Shown here: positions 4,728 to 8,790 of the stretch, piece by piece | How positions within the stretch are numbered: position 1 is the stretch's first letter | Layout of the letters: each line of letters opens with the position of its first letter | Source: Syntrophaceae bacterium UBA6109 | GTDB lineage: Bacteria; Desulfobacterota; Syntrophia; Syntrophales; UBA6109 | Reading direction: 5' to 3' | Length of the DNA: 8,790 nt | Assembly: GCA_002428445.1 (NCBI GenBank) | Contig: DIWJ01000083.1 | Span: forward strand, 1 to 8,790 | Notes under the pieces: model-generated | Seen by the model: only the letters and a program-made list of their open reading frames with translations | Told to the model about the DNA's origin: nothing | Database searches by the model: none | Translations under genes and position numbers: made by a program

Positions 4728-7454
4728 ATGAAGAAGCGATCCGTAACCGGCAACAGACCTGAGGCGCCTGCTAAGAGCGCCCCGATGATAGCGCCCGTTT
4801 CGAAAGGCGGCGGTCGTTACACAGGCGCCGTTTTTCCCGTTGTCGGCATCGGCGCCTCCGCCGGCGGCCTTGAGGCGCTGGAAGTGTTCCTTCGCAGCGT
4901 TCCCGCGGGAAGCGGCATCGCCTTCGTGATCGTCCAACACCTCGATCCGACGCACAAGGGGATTATGGTGGAGCTGCTCCAACGCGCCACCGCCATGACA
5001 GTCGTCCAGGTCAGGGACCGCATGAAGGTCGAGCCGGACTGGGTCTACGTGATCCCTCCGAACCGGGACATGTCCATCCTCCACGGGGGCTTGCACCTGC
5101 TCGATCCCGTGGCGCCCCGGGGGCTCCGCCTGCCGATCGATTTCTTCTTCCGTTCCCTGGCAGATGACCGAAAGGATCGGAGCATCGGCGTTATCCTCTC
5201 AGGAATGGGTTCCGACGGGACGCTGGGCCTTCGGGCGATCAAGGAACATGCCGGGGCGGTCTTCGTGCAGGCGCCGGGCTCGGCCAAGTTTGACGGCATG
5301 CCCAGGAGCGCCATCGACGCCGGACTGGCCGATGTCATCGCGCCGGCCGAGGAGCTGCCCGGGAGGATCATCAGTTATCTCAGCAACCCCCGCCTTATCA
5401 CGCGGCCCGGGCAGCGCCTGGAGGAGCAAACGGAGAGCGGTCTGGAGAAGGTCTTTATCCTCCTGCGGACGCGGACGGGCCATGATTTCTCGCTGTACAA
5501 GAAGAGCACGGTCTACCGGCGCATCGAGCGGCGCATGAGCCTCCACCAGATCGACCGGATCGCGACCTACGTCAAGTTTCTCCAGGAGAATCCCCAGGAG
5601 ACAGAGCTCCTGTTCAGGGAGCTTCTGATCGGCGTCACGAGCTTTTTCCGCGATTCGGCGGTCTGGGATCAACTCAGAAACGACATCATCCCGTCGCTCC
5701 TGGCGGCACACCGCGCCGGCAGAGTCATCAGGTCCTGGGTACCCGGCTGCTCCACGGGCGAGGAGGCCTATTCCCTGGCTATCGTTTTCAAGGAGGCCCT
5801 GCAGAAGGCAAATCCGGGCGCAAATGTTTCACTCCAAATCTTCGCCACCGATTTGGACGGAGATGCCATCGAAAAAGCCCGGGCAGGGGTCTATCCGGCC
5901 AACATCACGGCCGATGTCTCTCCGGAGCGCCTGCGGCGGTTCTTCGTTCAGGAGGAACGCGGGTACCGTATGGGCAAGGAGATCCGCGAGATGGTGGTCT
6001 TCGCCCCGCAGAACATCATCATGGATCCTCCCTTCACGAAGCTCGACATCCTGATCTGCCGGAACCTCCTGATCTACCTGACCGCGGAGCTCCAGAAGAA
6101 ACTCATCCCGCTTTTTCATCACATCCTCAATCCCGGCGGCATCCTGTTCCTGGGAAGTGCCGAGACGATCGGTCCGTTCGGCAATCTCTTCGCTCTCGCG
6201 GACGGCAAGTCGAGGATTTACCGCCGGCTCGATATCGCGGCAGGAGCCATCCCGATCGACTTTCCTTCCTCATTCACATCTGCGATGCCGGAACAGACTG
6301 CGCCGGTCCCGGCACAGAGGCAGACAGCCAATCTCCAGTCCCTGGTCGATCAGCTGATGCTGGCCGGTTATGCGCCGGCGGCCGTCCTGACGAGCGATAA
6401 GGGGGATATCCTCTATATCAGCGGTCGGACGGGAAAATACCTCGAGCCGGCGGCCGGGAAGGCGAACTGGAACATCTTCGCCATGGCCCGCGAAGGGCTT
6501 CGCTACGAACTCGACGGCGCGTTTCGAAAGGCGCTGACTCGGCAGAGCGCCATTGTCCTGAAGGGGCTTTCTCTGCGGACCGACGGCCGCGACCAGGCGG
6601 TGGACGTCACCATTCAGCCGCTTGCGGAGCCGCGAGAGCTCAAGGGGATGGTTCTGATCGTCTTTGCGGATGCCGCTGCGCCGCCCGAAAGGGCGACGAA
6701 GCGGGCATCGGGGCGGACCAGCCCTCGCAGCGAGCGGCTGGCGCAGCTGGAGGAGGAACTCCGGAAGGCACGCGAGGAGCTGCAGAACACCCGCGAAGAG
6801 ATGCAGACTTCCCAGGAGGAGCTCAAATCGGCCAACGAGGAGCTGCAATCCACCAACGAGGAACTCCAGAGCACCAACGAGGAACTGACCACCTCCAAGG
6901 AGGAGATGCAGTCGATGAACGAAGAGCTCCAGACGGTCAACCAGGAGCTGCAGTCCAAGGTGACCGATCTTTCCCGGGCCAACAATGACATGAAGAACCT
7001 CCTGGACAGCACCGACATCGCCACGCTGTTTCTGGACGACGACCTCAATGTGCGCCGCTTCACGAACCAGATGTCGAAAATCATCAAACTCATTCCCGGA
7101 GATGCGGGGCGGCCGATCACGGATATCGCGTCCGCGCTGGACTATCCGGAACTCCCCGGGGATGTGCGGGAGGTCATGAAGACGCTGGTCTTCAAGGAAA
7201 GAATGGTCTCCGGCTCCAGCGGACGCTGGTTTTTGGTGCGGATCATGCCCTACCGGACCCTCGAGAACCGCATCGACGGCGTCGTGATCACCTTTACGGA
7301 CGTCACCGTTTCCAAGACTCTGGAGATGGAGCTGCGCAAGACGCAGGCCGGGCTGGAAAGACGCGTGGCCAACAGGGCAGGGGTGTCGGACAAGACCCGC
7401 AAGGATCTCCGGAAGAAGATCGGTGGGAAAAAACGGACAGGAGAGGGCGCCTGA
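4728..7454 (+). CDS. CheB-CheR fusion protein with PAS domains and a heptad coiled coil
   Basis: A 908-residue protein joining two opposing chemotaxis enzymes. CheB-type methylesterase, about 35-220, has its catalytic triad at Ser44 (GASAGG), His71 (VQHLDP) and Asp163 (GMGSDGT). CheR-type SAM-dependent glutamate methyltransferase, about 235-500, shows RELLIGVTSFFRD (297-309), the SAM site WVPGCSTGEEAYSLAI (337-352), FATDLD (372-377), and DPPF with LICRNLLIY (433-450). A PAS-like domain follows (about 535-650), then a heptad-repeat coiled coil (676-745) and a second PAS domain (about 752-862), and a short basic tail. There is no CheB receiver domain and no kinase domain, although many relatives recalled from this family end in a histidine kinase. 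GGGGAG nine bases upstream supports the ATG at 4728. No chemoreceptor is nearby, so a role in non-chemotaxis signalling is likely but inferred. Confidence 0.93.
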   Translation: MKKRSVTGNRPEAPAKSAPMIAPVSKGGGRYTGAVFPVVGIGASAGGLEALEVFLRSVPAGSGIAFVIVQHLDPTHKGIMVELLQRATAMTVVQVRDRMKVEPDWVYVIPPNRDMSILHGGLHLLDPVAPRGLRLPIDFFFRSLADDRKDRSIGVILSGMGSDGTLGLRAIKEHAGAVFVQAPGSAKFDGMPRSAIDAGLADVIAPAEELPGRIISYLSNPRLITRPGQRLEEQTESGLEKVFILLRTRTGHDFSLYKKSTVYRRIERRMSLHQIDRIATYVKFLQENPQETELLFRELLIGVTSFFRDSAVWDQLRNDIIPSLLAAHRAGRVIRSWVPGCSTGEEAYSLAIVFKEALQKANPGANVSLQIFATDLDGDAIEKARAGVYPANITADVSPERLRRFFVQEERGYRMGKEIREMVVFAPQNIIMDPPFTKLDILICRNLLIYLTAELQKKLIPLFHHILNPGGILFLGSAETIGPFGNLFALADGKSRIYRRLDIAAGAIPIDFPSSFTSAMPEQTAPVPAQRQTANLQSLVDQLMLAGYAPAAVLTSDKGDILYISGRTGKYLEPAAGKANWNIFAMAREGLRYELDGAFRKALTRQSAIVLKGLSLRTDGRDQAVDVTIQPLAEPRELKGMVLIVFADAAAPPERATKRASGRTSPRSERLAQLEEELRKAREELQNTREEMQTSQEELKSANEELQSTNEELQSTNEELTTSKEEMQSMNEELQTVNQELQSKVTDLSRANNDMKNLLDSTDIATLFLDDDLNVRRFTNQMSKIIKLIPGDAGRPITDIASALDYPELPGDVREVMKTLVFKERMVSGSSGRWFLVRIMPYRTLENRIDGVVITFTDVTVSKTLEMELRKTQAGLERRVANRAGVSDKTRKDLRKKIGGKKRTGEGA
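6753..6962 (+). repeat. Ten in-frame 21-bp units encoding a heptad coiled coil
   Basis: Residues 676-745 of the CheB-CheR protein fall into ten consecutive heptads of the EELQSTN type without a break in phase, including two identical EELQSTN units (704-717). The DNA units have diverged at third codon positions (for example AACGAGGAGCTG beside AACGAGGAACTC). They are therefore old repeats kept by protein selection, not a recent expansion. The segment links two PAS domains and probably transmits signal as a dimeric helix. Confidence 0.8.
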
Positions 7455-7489
7455 TTTACGGGGCGTCGATGCGAAGGATGAATAGACCC

Positions 7490-8767
7490 ATGGGACGAGG
7501 ACAGGGCAGCAAGAAAACAGATGTTACTGAGTTGCGCCGCCGGGCGGAAGCGCGTCTGGCTGAGAAGCGGAAAAACAATGGGGCGGAAGACCCGGTACAA
7601 GCGGCTGAGGTGCAGCGTCTCGTTCAGGAACTGCAAATCCACCAGATCGAGCTGGAGATGCAAAATGAGGAGCTCACGCAGGCGCGTGATGAGGCCGAGG
7701 CGGAACGGGAACGTTACCTGGATCTTTATGACTTCGCCCCTCTGGGCTACTTCACCCTGGACAGTGGCGGGGTCATCCTTCAGGCGAACCTCACCGGGGC
7801 CTTGCTACTTGGCGTGGAACGTTTACGGCTGCTGAACCGTCGTTTTGCGGATTTCGTCTCCGAGAGCGATGTCCCCGCCTTCACTGTCTTTCTCAAAAAG
7901 GTATTCGAGGGTAGCAAAGAGAGCTGCGATGTTTCCATGGACAAAGGGCAGCGCCAACGTTTCTGTGCCCACATCGAGGCAACCTCATCCGAGGACGGGC
8001 GCGAATGCCGGGTTGCAGTCTTTGACATCACCGAACGCAAAAAAGCGATGGATGATGTGCGGGAGCTCCATGAGAAGCTGGATCAACAGAATGCCGAACA
8101 CATTGCAGAGCTGGAAACAGCCAACAAGAATCTGGAGTCGTTTGGTTATTCAATCTCCCATGATCTGCAGGCCCCGCTTCGGGCGATTGACGGTTATGCA
8201 CGCACGATCCTGCGGAGGTCGGGCGACAAGTTTGACGAGGATACCAGGAGGCGATTTGAAGTCATCCGAGACAACATTCAAAAGATGGGAAGGCTGATCG
8301 ATGCCCTTCTGGTCTTCTCCCACTTGGGAAATCAGCATCTTTCCTCCATTGAGGTGGACATGGATGCTGTCGTAGAGGAAGTTTGGAAGGACCTAAGGGC
8401 TAGCCACCCCGACAAGGCCATAACCCTGCGCAGCGAGGGTCTGCCGCCGGCAATAGCAGACAAGGAGCTTATCGTACAGGTTGTCCGTAATATTCTTTCC
8501 AACGCGGTCAAGTATGCCGCATCCAGGGACGAGGTCATCGTGGGGGTGTCCGCATATACCAAAGACAACGAGAACGTGTACTTCGTAAAAGACAACGGCG
8601 TCGGCTTTGACATGGCCTATTACGGGAAGATGTTCGGATTATTCCAGCGTCTCCATTCTGAAGAGGAGTATGCGGGCACCGGCGTGGGACTTGCCATCGC
8701 CCACCGGATTATCACCAAGCACGGCGGCCGGATCTGGGCGGAGAGCAAGGTTGACGAAGGATCATGT
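7490..8767 (+). CDS. PAS-domain sensor histidine kinase (HK3), 3'-truncated
   Basis: An open frame that reaches the right edge, about 426 residues of recognisable kinase. An N-terminal coiled coil (about 40-75, VQELQIHQIELEMQNEEL) leads to a PAS domain (about 76-185, DFAPLGYFTLD to VFDITERKK). HisKA has SISHDLQAPLRAIDGY with phospho-His224. HATPase has Asn334/Asn338 in NILSNAVKY, G1 DNGVGFD (368-374), FGLFQRLHS and G2 GTGVGLA (396-402). After WAESKVDEGSC the frame changes to VRKSSVV, where relatives, including HK1, continue FYFTLP. Family sequence stops at the right inverted-repeat arm, so roughly the last beta strand is missing. The start is uncertain: in-frame ATGs at 7469, 7478 and 7490 all lack a well-placed binding site. 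It follows the CheB-CheR gene by 35 bp, probably in the same transcript. Confidence 0.85.
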
Positions 8768-8790
8768 GTAAGAAAATCGAGCGTTGTTTA
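8766..8790 (-). repeat. Right arm of imperfect 25-bp terminal inverted repeat, probable IS end
   Basis: Read on the complementary strand, these bases match bases 1-25 at 20 of 25 positions, with 11 identical at the outer end. Reading left to right the arm begins GTGTAAG and ends in AGCGTTGTTTA. It interrupts HK3 just before the expected FYFTLP strand. The two arms are not identical, as is common for the left and right ends of one insertion sequence, so two copies in the same orientation could flank the window. The exact tip is uncertain by a few bases. Confidence 0.6.

Noticed and set aside
6270..6848. 192-residue open frame on the - strand opposite the CheB-CheR gene
   Set aside because: It mirrors the conserved PAS and coiled-coil coding region and is low in complexity at one end; no start signal or domain supports it.
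6753..6962. Recent tandem-repeat expansion or assembly artefact
   Set aside because: The 21-base units differ at many synonymous positions and encode a coiled coil typical of CheB-CheR-PAS proteins, so this is an ordinary protein repeat.
1..8790. Integron cassette bounded by attC-like ends
   Set aside because: The end reads GCGTTGTTTA, which resembles but does not fit the GTTRRRY core; there is no integrase, and the arms lack the paired inner boxes of an attC site.

Overview
All convincing genes lie on the + strand, and the window is signal transduction from end to end. It holds a kaiC-kaiB-histidine kinase operon, a 908-residue CheB-CheR-PAS fusion protein, and two further PAS histidine kinases at the edges, both incomplete. 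The mixed but fairly high G+C content, strong Shine-Dalgarno sequences, sigma70-type promoter and style of the PAS kinases suggest a Gram-negative bacterium. The kinases remind me of Deltaproteobacteria/Desulfobacterota such as the Syntrophus group, but that placement is recall and not a search result.

Layout. Bases 1-25 form one arm of an imperfect inverted repeat. From about 28 to 1089 runs the C-terminal part of a PAS histidine kinase (HK1) whose 5' end is missing. A 242-bp gap (1090-1331) carries a very good sigma70-type promoter (1219-1247) and a strong ribosome binding site (1313-1322). kaiC most likely starts at a TTG at 1332. The ATG at 1155 gives a longer open frame but lies upstream of that promoter. 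kaiC overlaps kaiB by 4 bp and kaiB overlaps a PAS histidine kinase (HK2) by 11 bp, so the three look translationally coupled. A 297-bp gap (4431-4727) holds a 12-bp palindrome, competing hairpins and a weak promoter candidate. The CheB-CheR fusion follows, then, 35 bp later, a third PAS kinase (HK3) that stays open to the window edge. Bases 8766-8790 are the other arm of the inverted repeat.

How the genes may work together. KaiC (double P-loop ATPase/autokinase) and KaiB (its thioredoxin-like partner) form a KaiA-less, proto-clock or timer module. The co-translated HK2 is the obvious candidate output or input kinase. The CheB-CheR fusion and HK3 probably form a second signalling unit. The three kinases share one type of C-terminal kinase module and none has a visible membrane segment, so they look like cytosolic paralogues. 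No response regulator, receiver domain, kaiA or chemoreceptor gene is present.

The most unusual structural point is the window's edges. The first 25 and last 25 bases match in 20 of 25 positions in inverted orientation, and both outer kinases lose family-like sequence at the inner borders of these arms. The simplest reading is that the segment lies between two insertion-sequence ends that each cut a kinase gene, possibly with an assembly that stopped in the repeated element.
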